Below are positions 33,396 through 42,326 of a stretch of 64,000 nt of DNA, in pieces. Under the pieces are notes generated by a model. That model was not told where the DNA came from, made no database searches, and saw nothing but the letters and a program-made list of their open reading frames with translations. The stretch spans positions 1 through 64,000 of the forward strand of contig NZ_MZGV01000006.1 in assembly GCF_002029235.1 (NCBI RefSeq), in the 5' to 3' direction. A program made the position numbers and the translations under genes. The DNA comes from Clostridium oryzae (GTDB lineage: Bacteria > Bacillota > Clostridia > Clostridiales > Clostridiaceae). Position 1 is the first letter of the stretch. Each line of letters begins with the position of its first letter.

Positions 33396-33557
33396 TCGTT
33401 CATTCTTTATCTTATCTGTAGGTCTTAGTCTCATCGCTGACCAATCTTCATCTATAGCTACCTGTGATACTGGGTCAAATTTATAAGATGAGAAAACGTC
33501 CCAAACAGTATTTCTTTTAATATCAGACTTATATTTCTTGGAAGTGCCTTTAGGATG
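33393..33557 (-). pseudogene. Unidentified C-terminal gene remnant
   Basis: A 54-codon minus-strand frame reads HPKGTSKKYKSDIKRNTVWD, VFSSYKFDPVSQVAIDEDWS and AMRLRPTDKIKNER to a TAA. It begins directly after a stop and has no start codon. Its composition is protein-like, but I do not recognise the family. The rest of 33558-33736 holds promoter-like AT-rich sequence. Confidence 0.35.
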
Positions 33558-33736
33558 TTAATGACATTATTATAACAATAATAATACACATTCTAAACTA
33601 TATATAGCATCCAAATATATCTTTATTTGTAATATATTGTTTCAGATACTTGCGGCAACTTCTTGTCAAAATTGTTTTTAAGTATAAAAAAGTCTATAAT
33701 TGTAATTGTAATTTTGTAAAATGGAGGAATTTTTCA

Positions 33737-34099
33737 ATGACAAATTCAAAAGATTTATGCGTATCTGAAATGTTAAGACTCCAAAAAGAACTTTGGGAAA
33801 AGCATAAAGATAGTTGGGCTCCTATAGAACCTCAGTATGGAAAAAGTTTTATTTTATATATGATTGAAGAAATAGGCGAAGTTATAGCTATTATAAAGAA
33901 AAAAGGCGAGGAAGACATAATGAATGATCCAGCTGTTAGAAAACATTTCGTTGAAGAATTAGGAGATGTAATGATGTATTACATGGACGTTCTTAATAGA
34001 TTTAAGGTCTCTCCTGAAGAGTTTTCAAGTGAATACTTAAAAAAGTTCGAAACTAATATGAATAGAGATTACGAAAAACAATATAAAAATCTCATTTAA
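33737..34099 (+). CDS. MazG-like nucleotide pyrophosphohydrolase domain protein
   Basis: This 120-residue protein has the all-alpha MazG-like layout: YMIEEIGEVIAIIKKKG (E44, E45, E48) and FVEELGDVMMYYMDV (E73, E74, D77) form the two E-x-x-E / E-x-x-D metal-binding helices. Such enzymes cleave NTPs to NMP and PPi, for nucleotide-pool cleaning or stress response. The start is the ATG at 33737 with GGAGG in front. An in-frame TTG at 33650 would add 29 residues without homology. It precedes the glycosyltransferase genes in the same orientation but ~100 nt apart. Confidence 0.8.
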   Translation: MTNSKDLCVSEMLRLQKELWEKHKDSWAPIEPQYGKSFILYMIEEIGEVIAIIKKKGEEDIMNDPAVRKHFVEELGDVMMYYMDVLNRFKVSPEEFSSEYLKKFETNMNRDYEKQYKNLI

Positions 34100-34197
34100 T
34101 ATTTATTAGTTTGCTTGTCTGTAAAGCTATATAAAGTCCTATGAAACAATGCTACTTATACTTAAGGGGAAATTTGCATAAGAAGAGGCAATGTTTT

Positions 34198-35472
34198 ATG
34201 AAATCAGTAGGAATAGTAATATGTAATTATAATAGAAGCGACTATATCTTGCAATGCATACAGTCTGTAATAGAATCCAAGTTTCAAGACTTTGACATAT
34301 ACGTTGTAGATAATGCATCAACAGATAATTCAGTTGAACTTATACAAAAACAATATGGCGATAAAGTAGAACTTATTGTAAATGAAGAAAATTTAGGCGG
34401 TTCGGGTGGTTTCAATACTGGATTGAGGAGAGCGTTAAAAAAGCACTATAAATATTTGATGTGCATAGATAACGATGTTTTACTTGATGAAAACGCTATT
34501 GGTGCACTATACTATTTTTTAGAAATCCACACTAACGTTGGCATGGCTGGCTGTAAGGTTTACCATATGGAATGTCCCGATTACGTGCAGGAATTTGGAG
34601 TAAAAATAGATTTTGAGCATTTTTGTGTTGAACCTAACTATTTGAATCATATAGAAGATGGAACTATGCCCGAAGTTATATACTGTGACAGTGTGGCAGC
34701 ATGTTCGTTAATGATAAGAACCTCTGTAGTTAAAAGGATAGGCATTATGCCAGAGGATAATTTTCTTTATTGGGACGACGTAGAATGGTGCTATCGTTGT
34801 AAACAAGCTGGTTACAAGGTAGCATCCTACGGTAAAGCTAAAGCTCTCCACGCCATGGGCGCAAAAAAGGAAATTGTAAATACCTTTCCAACCTATTACG
34901 CTTGGAGAAATTGGATTGCATTTTTTATTAAGTACACGCCACCAATAAAACTAGAAAAAATGGTAGAAACATTTTTAAACTCAATATTTAACATCATCTA
35001 TGAAGGTTTCTATAGAGATGAAAAAAGCAGAATGAAAACAGTTATGTATGCTTATGATGATGCACTGCATCAGGTTGTAGGTAAAGCATCAGATGGCAAG
35101 ATATTTCCAGTAGATTCATCTGATGATAAACTTGCTGGTCTAATAAAGAATAAAAACAGAATTTTTATTGACTCTAATAACTATGATGTATATAAAGAAG
35201 ACTTAATTAATAGAATAAAAAACATAAATCCAAATACTGAGCTTATAGTAGATCCACTTGAAAAATCTGATATAAGTTTTACCTTTTGCAGTGACATCTT
35301 TAAAATTAAAGATTTTAGTTTAAAAACTATTTATATAGATATTTTTGATAATATCCTTGCTACAAATGAGGATATTTCCAAAGTAATTAACTATAGCTGC
35401 AGCAGAGAAAATTTTATATATAGTCAGAAACCTTTGTTCATTCACATGATAAAAGAAATGCGGAGACTATAG
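34198..35472 (+). CDS. Family 2 glycosyltransferase
   Basis: This 424-residue cytoplasmic GT-A protein starts with VGIVICNYNRSDYILQCIQS, has VVDNASTDNS, the DXD-type metal motif DND (91-93) and the acceptor-side WDDVEWCYRCKQAGYKV near 192-208. This matches the GlfT2/WcaA-like rhamnosyl- or galactofuranosyl-transferase style. The C-terminal ~130 residues (from ~290) are not recognised. The start is the ATG at 34198 with GAGG nine bases upstream; the open frame from 34141 has no ribosome binding site. It is probably co-transcribed with the next glycosyltransferase. Confidence 0.85.
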   Translation: MKSVGIVICNYNRSDYILQCIQSVIESKFQDFDIYVVDNASTDNSVELIQKQYGDKVELIVNEENLGGSGGFNTGLRRALKKHYKYLMCIDNDVLLDENAIGALYYFLEIHTNVGMAGCKVYHMECPDYVQEFGVKIDFEHFCVEPNYLNHIEDGTMPEVIYCDSVAACSLMIRTSVVKRIGIMPEDNFLYWDDVEWCYRCKQAGYKVASYGKAKALHAMGAKKEIVNTFPTYYAWRNWIAFFIKYTPPIKLEKMVETFLNSIFNIIYEGFYRDEKSRMKTVMYAYDDALHQVVGKASDGKIFPVDSSDDKLAGLIKNKNRIFIDSNNYDVYKEDLINRIKNINPNTELIVDPLEKSDISFTFCSDIFKIKDFSLKTIYIDIFDNILATNEDISKVINYSCSRENFIYSQKPLFIHMIKEMRRL

Positions 35473-35515
35473 CATACATAACTAATAGACGTAAATGTCA
35501 TACAAGGAGGAACTT

Positions 35516-36535
35516 ATGATATCGATAAGCATATGTTTAATCGTTAAAAATGAAGAAGCTGTACTAGCAAGGTGCCTTGACAGTCTTAAAGGTATCGGAG
35601 AAGAAATAATTATTGTTGATACTGGTTCCACAGATAACACAAAGAAGATTGCTGAGAAATATACTGATAAAATATTTGATTTTAAATGGATTGATGATTT
35701 TTCTGCAGCACGAAACTTTGCTTTTTCTAAAGCAACTAAAGATTATATCTACTCGGCAGATGCTGATGAGATTATTGATAAAGAAAATTATAGAAAGTTT
35801 ATGAACATAAAAAAAGTATTACTTAATGAAGTAGAAATTGTACAAATGAAGTACACTAACCAATTAGTTTATGGTACTACTTATAATTTCAATACTGAAT
35901 ATCGCCCTAAATTATTTAAAAGACTCAGAGACTTTAAATGGATTGAACCTATTCATGAAACCATAAGATTAGAACCTGTTATTTATGATAGTGACATAGA
36001 GATCATACATTTACCTGAATGTAATCATTCTGGCAGAGATTTTAATACCTTTCTATCTGTAATAAAAAAAGGAGATCGGCTATCGGAAAGGCTCGTAAGT
36101 ATGTATGCTAAAGAGCTGTTCATCTCAGGTAATTCAACGGATTTCAAAGCAGCCTTAGATTATTTTAAAGAGGTTATAGAAGACGCTGAGCGTTCAGCTG
36201 ATGAGATAAAATATGCTTTGTGTGTACTCGCTAAAGGCTTTAGGTTGAATCATGATATTCATAATTTTTTTAAGAATTGTATAAAAGGTGTTGCAGATAA
36301 ACCCTGTTCGGAAATTTGTTACGAATTAGGAGAATATTATTATGAGTTAAATGATTTTTATGAAGCCGCTATATGGTATTATAACGCTGCTTTTGAATCC
36401 GAACCGTATTTAAATATACATTATAAAGGTGACTACCCTTTAAAACGTTTAATGCAATGCTATGACGCTTTAGGTAACAAAGAACAGGCAGAAATTTACA
36501 GAAAAGCTCTGTCTGAGTGGTCTATGCCAGAGTAA
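35516..36535 (+). CDS. Family 2 glycosyltransferase with C-terminal helical repeats
   Basis: This 339-residue protein has the small SunS/WcaA-like GT2 domain: ISICLIVKNEEAVLARCLDS, IIIVDTGSTDNT, and the DXD motif in SADADE (D82, D84). FKWIEPIHETIRLEP follows as in the TPR-containing GT2 group. Residues ~200-335 form helix pairs that look like tetratricopeptide repeats (YELGEYYYELNDFYEAAIWY). AAGGAGG precedes the ATG at 35516. It follows the other glycosyltransferase by 43 nt. The pair likely decorates a surface polymer or protein; the acceptor is unknown. Its TAA is the first base triplet of an R1 repeat. Confidence 0.87.
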   Translation: MISISICLIVKNEEAVLARCLDSLKGIGEEIIIVDTGSTDNTKKIAEKYTDKIFDFKWIDDFSAARNFAFSKATKDYIYSADADEIIDKENYRKFMNIKKVLLNEVEIVQMKYTNQLVYGTTYNFNTEYRPKLFKRLRDFKWIEPIHETIRLEPVIYDSDIEIIHLPECNHSGRDFNTFLSVIKKGDRLSERLVSMYAKELFISGNSTDFKAALDYFKEVIEDAERSADEIKYALCVLAKGFRLNHDIHNFFKNCIKGVADKPCSEICYELGEYYYELNDFYEAAIWYYNAAFESEPYLNIHYKGDYPLKRLMQCYDALGNKEQAEIYRKALSEWSMPE

Positions 36536-36612
36536 AAAAGGTGAGGAAGTGATTTCCGTCGGCTGGAAAATGCCTCCTCCAATCACTTCCTCACCTATGC
36601 CGGCTCTATGCT
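36533..36612 (+). repeat. R1 repeat, copy c (hairpin part only)
   Basis: Perfect 15-bp arms GGTGAGGAAGTGATT (36540-36554) and AATCACTTCCTCACC (36581-36595). Compared with other copies (gggtagg/cctaccc), both arms carry matching changes, so pairing has been maintained. The AT-rich R1 tail is missing. The unit begins at the stop codon of the glycosyltransferase and, on the minus strand, ends in TTTTTT. Confidence 0.8.
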
Positions 36613-36704
36613 TATCTGCTAATACTCAGATTTAAATTCTCAGAAATTCTACTTAGCAGAATTTCTTCCTTCACTTTTCTCTTTACTCTTTTCTCTTTTA
36701 TCTC

Positions 36705-37217
36705 TTACCTCTTACTATTATCTATTCCAACTACCTTGCTTCTGCGTTCCATAAGAATTACATCATGCCATTTGCCTGTCGGCATTTTTGCAATCTTTTC
36801 TCTTATTCCCAGTTCTCTAAATCCGCATTTCTTATGTAGTGCTATACTGGCAGTATTCTCTTTAATAATCCCAGATTGAAGAGTCCAGAAACCTTCCTGT
36901 TCAGATGCCCTAATTACCTCTGTTAACAATGCTATGCCTACTCCCTTGCCCCTATATCCAGTTTCAATATATATACTTACTTCTGCAGCACCGGCATATA
37001 CACATCTGCTGGAAGTTGGACTTAAAGCTACCCAACCTAATATATTATCATTTAGTCGTGCTACCAATCTGCAGGACTTGATATGACTGTTATTCCAAAC
37101 TTCCCAGCTTGGTACATCAGTTTGAAATGTAGCCTTTCCCGTGCTAATACCTTCTAAATATATTCTTGCTACCTGTTCCCAGTCTCTCACCAACATTTTT
37201 TCAATTTTATAATCCAA
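36705..37217 (-). CDS. Phosphinothricin-type GNAT N-acetyltransferase
   Basis: This 170-residue enzyme matches the PAT/MddA/YwnH branch of GNAT acetyltransferases. IEKMLVRDWEQVARIYLEGI, ATFQTDVPSWEVW, GWVALSPTSSRCVYAGAAEV and the acetyl-CoA loop TGYRGKGVGIALL all follow the family pattern. Family members acetylate phosphinothricin, methionine sulfone/sulfoximine or related amino acids. It starts at TTG with GGGGAG about ten bases upstream. The MarR gene lies 33 nt upstream in the same direction, so the acetyltransferase is probably in a MarR-controlled operon. Confidence 0.87.
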   Translation of the reverse strand: MDYKIEKMLVRDWEQVARIYLEGISTGKATFQTDVPSWEVWNNSHIKSCRLVARLNDNILGWVALSPTSSRCVYAGAAEVSIYIETGYRGKGVGIALLTEVIRASEQEGFWTLQSGIIKENTASIALHKKCGFRELGIREKIAKMPTGKWHDVILMERRSKVVGIDNSKR

Positions 37218-37250
37218 ATTAGCCCACTCCCCTTTAAATATTATTTTTCA

Positions 37251-37685
37251 TTACTTGTTCTTGTTTATTGCCTCCAACAGCAGCTGCAAACTATCAAGCA
37301 CCTGCTCCCTCTTGTTCTCAGATATATAATTAAATACAGTACTGTAATATTTCTGCATGCTTCCTTCTATATCATCAAATAGCTTCCTTCCTTCATCAGT
37401 CAAACTTATAGCTACATACCTTCTGTCATCAGGATGCACCTCTCTCATGACCATATTATTTTCAACCAGATTGTTTATCGTTCTGCTCATAGTACTTTTG
37501 TCCAGTGTTAATACTTCAGCAAGCTTATTTAATGAAATCTCACCTGCTCTGCCAACCTCTACGATAGCATGACATTGTGATATGCTTACATCCCCGCAGC
37601 TAGTACTTTCCTTCTCCAATAATCCAAGATTTCTTACTAGCTGCCTTATTAATTCCCTCATATAGTTGCTTCCTTGCTTTTCCAC
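37251..37685 (-). CDS. MarR-family transcriptional regulator
   Basis: This 144-residue protein is a full MarR-type winged-helix regulator. ISLNKLAEVLTLDKSTMSRT is the helix-turn-helix, DDRRYVAISLTDEGRKL the wing, and the C-terminal helices form the dimer interface. I place the start at the GTG at 37685 with GAGGTGA just upstream. The longer open frame to 37760 runs through the promoter and operator. A perfect 16-bp inverted repeat overlaps the promoter, so the protein likely represses itself and the acetyltransferase downstream. The ligand is unknown. Confidence 0.9.
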   Translation of the reverse strand: MEKQGSNYMRELIRQLVRNLGLLEKESTSCGDVSISQCHAIVEVGRAGEISLNKLAEVLTLDKSTMSRTINNLVENNMVMREVHPDDRRYVAISLTDEGRKLFDDIEGSMQKYYSTVFNYISENKREQVLDSLQLLLEAINKNK

Positions 37686-37699
37686 ACAATCACCTCGAA

Positions 37700-37745
37700 C
37701 TAATTGTATCACAAAACAGTTGCAGTTATCAACTGTTTTGTGATA
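37700..37745 (-). promoter_or_regulatory. MarR promoter with perfect inverted-repeat operator
   Basis: Arms TATCACAAAACAGTTG (37707-37722) and CAACTGTTTTGTGATA (37730-37745) with a 7-nt spacer. On the minus strand -35 TTGATA, 18-nt spacer and -10 TACAAT lie inside and beside the operator, a layout for autorepression. Confidence 0.8.
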
Positions 37746-37878
37746 TATTATGGACTCCAATACCTAATTACTGTCCTAATTTCTAGATAACCATTGCAAT
37801 TGAAGAGGCAAAGGATTTCAAAAAACTATGGTATAAAATATAAAGGTTTACGCAAAATAAAATCGGAGGTGCATTATT

Positions 37879-38352
37879 ATGGATTTAACATTATCACAGA
37901 AGGAAAAAATGCTGCTGGAGGACCAAAAAAATCATGAGCAGATTTGTATACAAAAATATACTAACTACGCAAATCACGCTAAAGATACCCAATTAAAACA
38001 GATATTCAATGCAAATGCTCAATCAGAAAAAACACATCTTGATACTATTAATCAGTTATTAAGCGGTAAAATTCCCCAAATGAATCAGCAGCAAAATCAG
38101 AATACAAATACTGGTTCTACTGTTAATACAAGCAGTTCTCAGCCAGACACAGCTAATCTATCTGATGCTGATATGTGCACAGATTTATTGATGACAGAAA
38201 AATATGTATCTGGAGCTTACAATACTGCAATTTTTGAATTCAAAGACACTAGAGCCCGCGATGTACTTAACCATATACAAAAAGAAGAGCAGAAACACGG
38301 AGAAGCTATATTTCAATATATGGAGAGCAAAGGAATGTATAATGTTCAATAG
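37879..38352 (+). CDS. CotF-like spore coat protein
   Basis: This 157-residue protein has a ferritin-like helical bundle split by a Gln/Asn/Thr/Ser-rich linker (residues ~72-95, NQQQNQNTNTGSTVNTSSS). LSQKEKMLLEDQKNHEQICI and the C-terminal QKEEQKHGEAIFQYMES match spore coat protein F family members. It would be made in the mother cell during sporulation and added to the coat, which fits a spore-former. CGGAGGTG precedes the ATG. It is monocistronic with a strong terminator. Confidence 0.87.
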   Translation: MDLTLSQKEKMLLEDQKNHEQICIQKYTNYANHAKDTQLKQIFNANAQSEKTHLDTINQLLSGKIPQMNQQQNQNTNTGSTVNTSSSQPDTANLSDADMCTDLLMTEKYVSGAYNTAIFEFKDTRARDVLNHIQKEEQKHGEAIFQYMESKGMYNVQ

Positions 38353-38372
38353 CCTAATCTTAAAGCTTTACT

Positions 38373-38422
38373 AAAAAAGAACTGATTCAAATAATCGTAT
38401 GTTATCTGAATCAGTTCTTTTT
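38373..38422. terminator. Strong terminator between CotF-like and DUF1450 genes
   Basis: Perfect arms AAAAAAGAACTGATTCA and TGAATCAGTTCTTTTT, symmetrical for both converging genes. Confidence 0.88.
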
Positions 38423-38456
38423 GTAAACTTTGACTCTATTTTTAATCTTAATTTAC

Positions 38457-38684
38457 CTACTCCAACATATTTTCTATCATATCAAACAGTTCCTCTTCCG
38501 TATCAGCCTGTATCATTTCATCATTGACTAAAGCAAAAGGTCCTTGTTCACAATCTCCGCAATATCCCAAGCAGGAATCTGCTGATACCTCTATATTCCT
38601 ATGGCTTTCTTTCAACTTTCTCATAACTTCATCTGTTCCAAACGAAAAATTATTTTCACAAAATTTTATATCTGTCATTTGCAT
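38457..38684 (-). CDS. DUF1450 (YuzB-like) small cysteine protein
   Basis: This 75-residue protein matches DUF1450 (YuzB-like). KFCENNFSFGTDEVMRKL and the Cys motif ADSCLGYCGDCEQGPFALVN are typical, with C9, C38, C42 and C45 as likely metal or Fe-S ligands in a thioredoxin-like ferredoxin fold. Function is unknown. Monocistronic. The 38685-38905 gap upstream holds promoter-like sequence and the R3 repeat. Confidence 0.82.
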   Translation of the reverse strand: MQMTDIKFCENNFSFGTDEVMRKLKESHRNIEVSADSCLGYCGDCEQGPFALVNDEMIQADTEEELFDMIENMLE

Positions 38685-38783
38685 TACTCTCCTTTATCGA
38701 TGTTCATTTCATTAACTTATTATCTTTTATAAATATGTTTTTATGCATATGATAAAAACCGTTTTTGTTCTTATATGCACAAA

Positions 38784-38858
38784 AAGCGAAATGTAGTGGC
38801 ACCACGGAGAATGATCCATTCATTAAACACTTGTAACACAAATTTTATGCAAATTCGC
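38784..38858 (+). repeat. R3 repeat, copy a
   Basis: About 75 bp shared with 44611-44685, including cactTGTAACACAAATTTTATGCAAATT-type sequence. It is followed by a piece of the R2 tail (cttcaaaatatattactgtt), so it is a mosaic of repeat pieces. No ORF. Confidence 0.65.
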
Positions 38859-38905
38859 TAGCTTCAAAATATATTACTGTTTCTTAGTATTCTCTTATCT
38901 GTAAA

Positions 38906-39718
38906 CTAGGCATTGATTTTTTCATTTATTATCATCAAATATAAACTTGTAATGGATTCGTTAGGTTCTATATCTAACTCATTCTTTAATAAAGTACGTA
39001 AGTGGTTATAATGGTTAACAAAAGATGTGCGATCTTGTTTTCTCGCATATAAATCTAATAATATTTCATGTGCGTTCTCATCAAGTGGTATGCTTTTTAG
39101 CAACTTTTTGTTTAAATTTATAGCATCATTATAGAAACCTCTTTTAACATAAAATTTTATCAAACTCAAACACAATTCTGTGAACTTTCTAAGATATATT
39201 TCCTTCGTAGATAATGACCAAATATAATTATTCTCCTCCATATAGTTGTCTGTATATATATCCACTACACTTTTATACCCTTGAATATTGTCTTCTGTTA
39301 TTTCTATTCCTGAATCAAGTATTTTTTCAAACTCTTCAATATCACTATAATAATGAGGCAAATTCATTATGTAATATCCATTTATATATTTCACGTTAAC
39401 TTTAATATTGGCTAAACTCAAAGTTTTTTTCATTTTATATATAGTAGTGTGTAAATGCACATTTACCTTATCATCTTCCATTTCAGGCCATAATGCCTGA
39501 CAAATCTTCCATTTATAAACATGCTTATTGCGATTTTGAAAAAAATAAGCAAACATTTCTTTACTCTTTGATGTTCTCCATTTTAAAGGATATGTATCTA
39601 TATTATTATAAACTTGGAAAGATCCAAAGCAACATATTCTAGCATCAAAATTATCGGGATTATTTGCATTCCTTTCGGTCAGTATTCCCTTATCATCAAA
39701 TACTTCATATTTCCCCAT
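38906..39718 (-). CDS. BTAD-domain transcriptional regulator (SARP-like), no receiver
   Basis: This 270-residue protein combines an OmpR-type winged helix (about 25-110; PLKWRTSKSKEMFAYFFQNR and KICQALWPEMEDDKVNVHLH) with a bacterial transcriptional activation domain of TPR-like helices (about 115-265; YVKRGFYNDAINLNKKLLKS, DENAHEILLDLYARKQDRTS). It has no receiver or sensor domain. BTAD regulators activate genes through direct promoter binding, often in secondary metabolism or stress. It is divergent from the chemoreceptor at 39916, which might be its target; this is inference. Confidence 0.8.
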   Translation of the reverse strand: MGKYEVFDDKGILTERNANNPDNFDARICCFGSFQVYNNIDTYPLKWRTSKSKEMFAYFFQNRNKHVYKWKICQALWPEMEDDKVNVHLHTTIYKMKKTLSLANIKVNVKYINGYYIMNLPHYYSDIEEFEKILDSGIEITEDNIQGYKSVVDIYTDNYMEENNYIWSLSTKEIYLRKFTELCLSLIKFYVKRGFYNDAINLNKKLLKSIPLDENAHEILLDLYARKQDRTSFVNHYNHLRTLLKNELDIEPNESITSLYLMIINEKINA

Positions 39719-39915
39719 TAATTGCTCCTCCTGCGTTTATGAAAAATATTAAATTTAAATAAACACTATATTTAAAATTATATCACGCTCGACATTTTAT
39801 GACAATTGAAATGTAAATAACTATATAGTTTCTCTTCTACATATGTTCAGATTATGTTCAGAATAGATTTATATAATATAAATAATATATTATCATGTCC
39901 AATGGGAGGTAGACT

Positions 39916-41910
39916 ATGAAGAGTATTAAAGCCAAAATGCTTGTATTTATTGAATGTATGGTTATCATAATCATACTTGGATTAGGCATTATTTCATTAA
40001 TCTTATCGTCAAATGCACTTACGAATAATACGGATAAAATTATGCCTGCTGTAGCAAAACAAGGGGCAAATATAGTTGCTAGCAGAATAAAAGAACAACT
40101 TAGCATAATAGAAATAATTGCTAGCAGCAGTTCTCTAACAAATACAAAAAACACTATAAGTGAAAAGATTTCGTCACTGAAATATTATTCAGAAAAATAC
40201 AAATATAATACTATGGGGATAGTTGACTTGAATGGTAATGCCACCTATACCAATTCTGATCCTAAAAATATCTCTGACAGAGAGTTTTTCCAAAAAGCTG
40301 TTAAAGGAGAGGTAAATGTCTCTGATACTCTTGTAAGTAAGTTAGATGGTTCTATTGTAATAGTATATGCCTCACCAATAAAAGTGAATGGTAAAGTAAC
40401 AAGTGTGCTGATCGGTGTTAGAGATGGCAATGATATAAGTTTTATTACTGATGAAATAACCTTCGGTAAGACTGGAAAATCGTTTATGATAACTAAGGAC
40501 GGTACGAAAGTAGCACACTATAATAAAAATCTGGTTCTTAAAATGGATAATGATTTAGAAAATGTAAAAAAGGATGCCAAGCTTAAAGATTTAGTGACTC
40601 TAGAAAAAAGAATGATTAATAGAGAAAACGGCTCTGGATCTTACTCTTATAACGGTAAAAGCAAGTATTTAGCTTTTTCACCTGTTTTCGGTACAAACTG
40701 GTCTTTAGCCGTTGTTGTTGAATTATCTGAAATACAATCGCAGACTAATATATTAATAAAATATATGCTTATTTTTGCTCTGCTATTTTTAGCTCTTTCA
40801 TCTGCGATAGTGTATGCTATTTCCAATAGTATAGGCAAAAATATAAAGATTGCGGCTAATTATATTACCACGATGGCAGCTGGCGACTTTTCAAAACCAA
40901 TACTCGAAACCCATTTAAAGTTCAAAGATGAAATAGGTATTATGATTAAATCTATAAACACAATGCAAGAATCTATAAAAAGTATGGTGAAGTCAATAGT
41001 TGATACTTCTACTAGAATTGATGAGGATTCTCAGAATCTATCTGCAGTTTCAGAACAAATGAGCGCTTCTTCATCATCCGTAGCATTAGCAGTTCAAGAA
41101 GTTACTAAAGGTGCCTCCACTCAAGCCGGAGACTTAGTAAGAATAACTGAGACTCTAAACAATTTCAGTGATAACCTAGATAAAATTACTGATGACATTG
41201 CAGATATTGGAGTAAATTCACAAGATATCATGAATCTGGCGGATGAAAGTAATAATAACATGCAGAACCTTTCAAAATCAGTAAATGATATGACTACTGC
41301 ATTTAAAGGATTTGAAGCAGCAATTATTAACTCCAGCAAAAACATAGGTAAAATACATGAAATAACTGATCTGATCAATTCAATATCAGAACAGACAAAC
41401 TTATTGGCATTGAATGCTGCTATTGAAGCTGCCCGAGCTGGCGAAGCTGGAAAAGGGTTTACGGTAGTTGCTGATGAGATAAGAAAACTTGCAGAGCAAT
41501 CAAAAGATTCTGCAAACAGTATATCTAATTTAGTTACTACAATTTATACTGAAAATGATTCAATGACAAGTACTTCAAAATTAGTCAGCAGTGGTTTTAA
41601 TAATCAAACCGAAGTAGTTTCTAATGCAATTGCTTCATTTAACTATATAATTGAAGCAATAAATAACATACTTCCTAAAATAAAATCTGTAGATCATGCT
41701 ATAGCTGATGTAAATAAACAAAAAAGTGACATAATTATAAAGGTTGAATCTGCTGCATCTATTGCAGAAGAAACATCTGCTGCTACAGAAGAAATATCTG
41801 CTTCATCAGAGGAAATGAGCAGTTCCTCACAAGAGGTTGCTAACTCTTCCAATAGTCTAGCTCAAATGACAAAAGAAATGATGAATGAGGTTAATAAATT
41901 TAAATTGTAA
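39916..41910 (+). CDS. Methyl-accepting chemotaxis protein with Cache sensor
   Basis: This 664-residue chemoreceptor has the standard layout: helix 1 (8-30), an extracellular dCache-type domain (~35-280; [40 protein letters not shown]), helix 2 (283-303), a HAMP linker, then the coiled coil with the tip [19 protein letters not shown]. The C-terminal part has an unusual Ser-rich stretch ([20 protein letters not shown]). The ligand is probably a small organic molecule or amino acid. GGGAGG precedes the ATG. A hairpin with T6 ends the gene. Confidence 0.92.
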   Translation: MKSIKAKMLVFIECMVIIIILGLGIISLILSSNALTNNTDKIMPAVAKQGANIVASRIKEQLSIIEIIASSSSLTNTKNTISEKISSLKYYSEKYKYNTMGIVDLNGNATYTNSDPKNISDREFFQKAVKGEVNVSDTLVSKLDGSIVIVYASPIKVNGKVTSVLIGVRDGNDISFITDEITFGKTGKSFMITKDGTKVAHYNKNLVLKMDNDLENVKKDAKLKDLVTLEKRMINRENGSGSYSYNGKSKYLAFSPVFGTNWSLAVVVELSEIQSQTNILIKYMLIFALLFLALSSAIVYAISNSIGKNIKIAANYITTMAAGDFSKPILETHLKFKDEIGIMIKSINTMQESIKSMVKSIVDTSTRIDEDSQNLSAVSEQMSASSSSVALAVQEVTKGASTQAGDLVRITETLNNFSDNLDKITDDIADIGVNSQDIMNLADESNNNMQNLSKSVNDMTTAFKGFEAAIINSSKNIGKIHEITDLINSISEQTNLLALNAAIEAARAGEAGKGFTVVADEIRKLAEQSKDSANSISNLVTTIYTENDSMTSTSKLVSSGFNNQTEVVSNAIASFNYIIEAINNILPKIKSVDHAIADVNKQKSDIIIKVESAASIAEETSAATEEISASSEEMSSSSQEVANSSNSLAQMTKEMMNEVNKFKL

Positions 41911-41933
41911 AATATTAAGCATCAAATCATTAA

Positions 41934-42026
41934 CAATGGTTGCACCAAGTGTCGGCATTTAACATAAGTTTAATAATCACCCGTGTCTTTAATGAAATTA
42001 GCCGACATAGGGTTCAACCATTTTTT
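41934..42026 (+). terminator. R2-like hairpin acting as terminator after the chemoreceptor
   Basis: A long stem (aatggttg-c-acc, tgtcggc / gccgaca, ggt-tcaaccatt) ends in TTTTTT on the plus strand. On the minus strand its first ~27 nt match the start of repeat R2, and they begin right after the TAA of the remnant at 42028. Confidence 0.65.
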
Positions 42027-42027
42027 G

Positions 42028-42177
42028 TTACAAATTATCTTTAACTATCTTTTCTACCTCTCCTAAATATTGTCCGCGGATTTCATCAGTAACATAAGGA
42101 ACGACCCCCAAAAATGTATGTGATACCTGCTTTATTCCGCTAAAATTAAATATTCCTTGATCTGTAGTTTGTGCCAT
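42028..42177 (-). pseudogene. C-terminal remnant of a flavodoxin-fold NAD(P)H reductase
   Basis: A 49-codon frame reads MAQTTDQGIFNFSGIKQVSH, TFLGVVPYVTDEIRGQYLGE and VEKIVKDNL. The F-x-G-I-K-x-V-x-H-x-F-L-G pattern followed by T-D-E-x-R is the usual end of flavodoxin-fold quinone/flavin reductases (PF02525-like). The nucleotide-binding half is missing. No ribosome binding site precedes the ATG. The remaining 42178-42326 gap is promoter-like and AT-rich. Confidence 0.5.
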
Positions 42178-42326
42178 TGATATATTTTTATAATATTAAG
42201 TGTTTATTGATTCCACATTATCGTTTTATTGAAATTTTAGGTGACTTTTACCTTATAGTTATTTATAATAATTCTGTAGGCAAAAATATCTAACTTTTAA
42301 TAAATTACTTATAAATGAGGTACACG

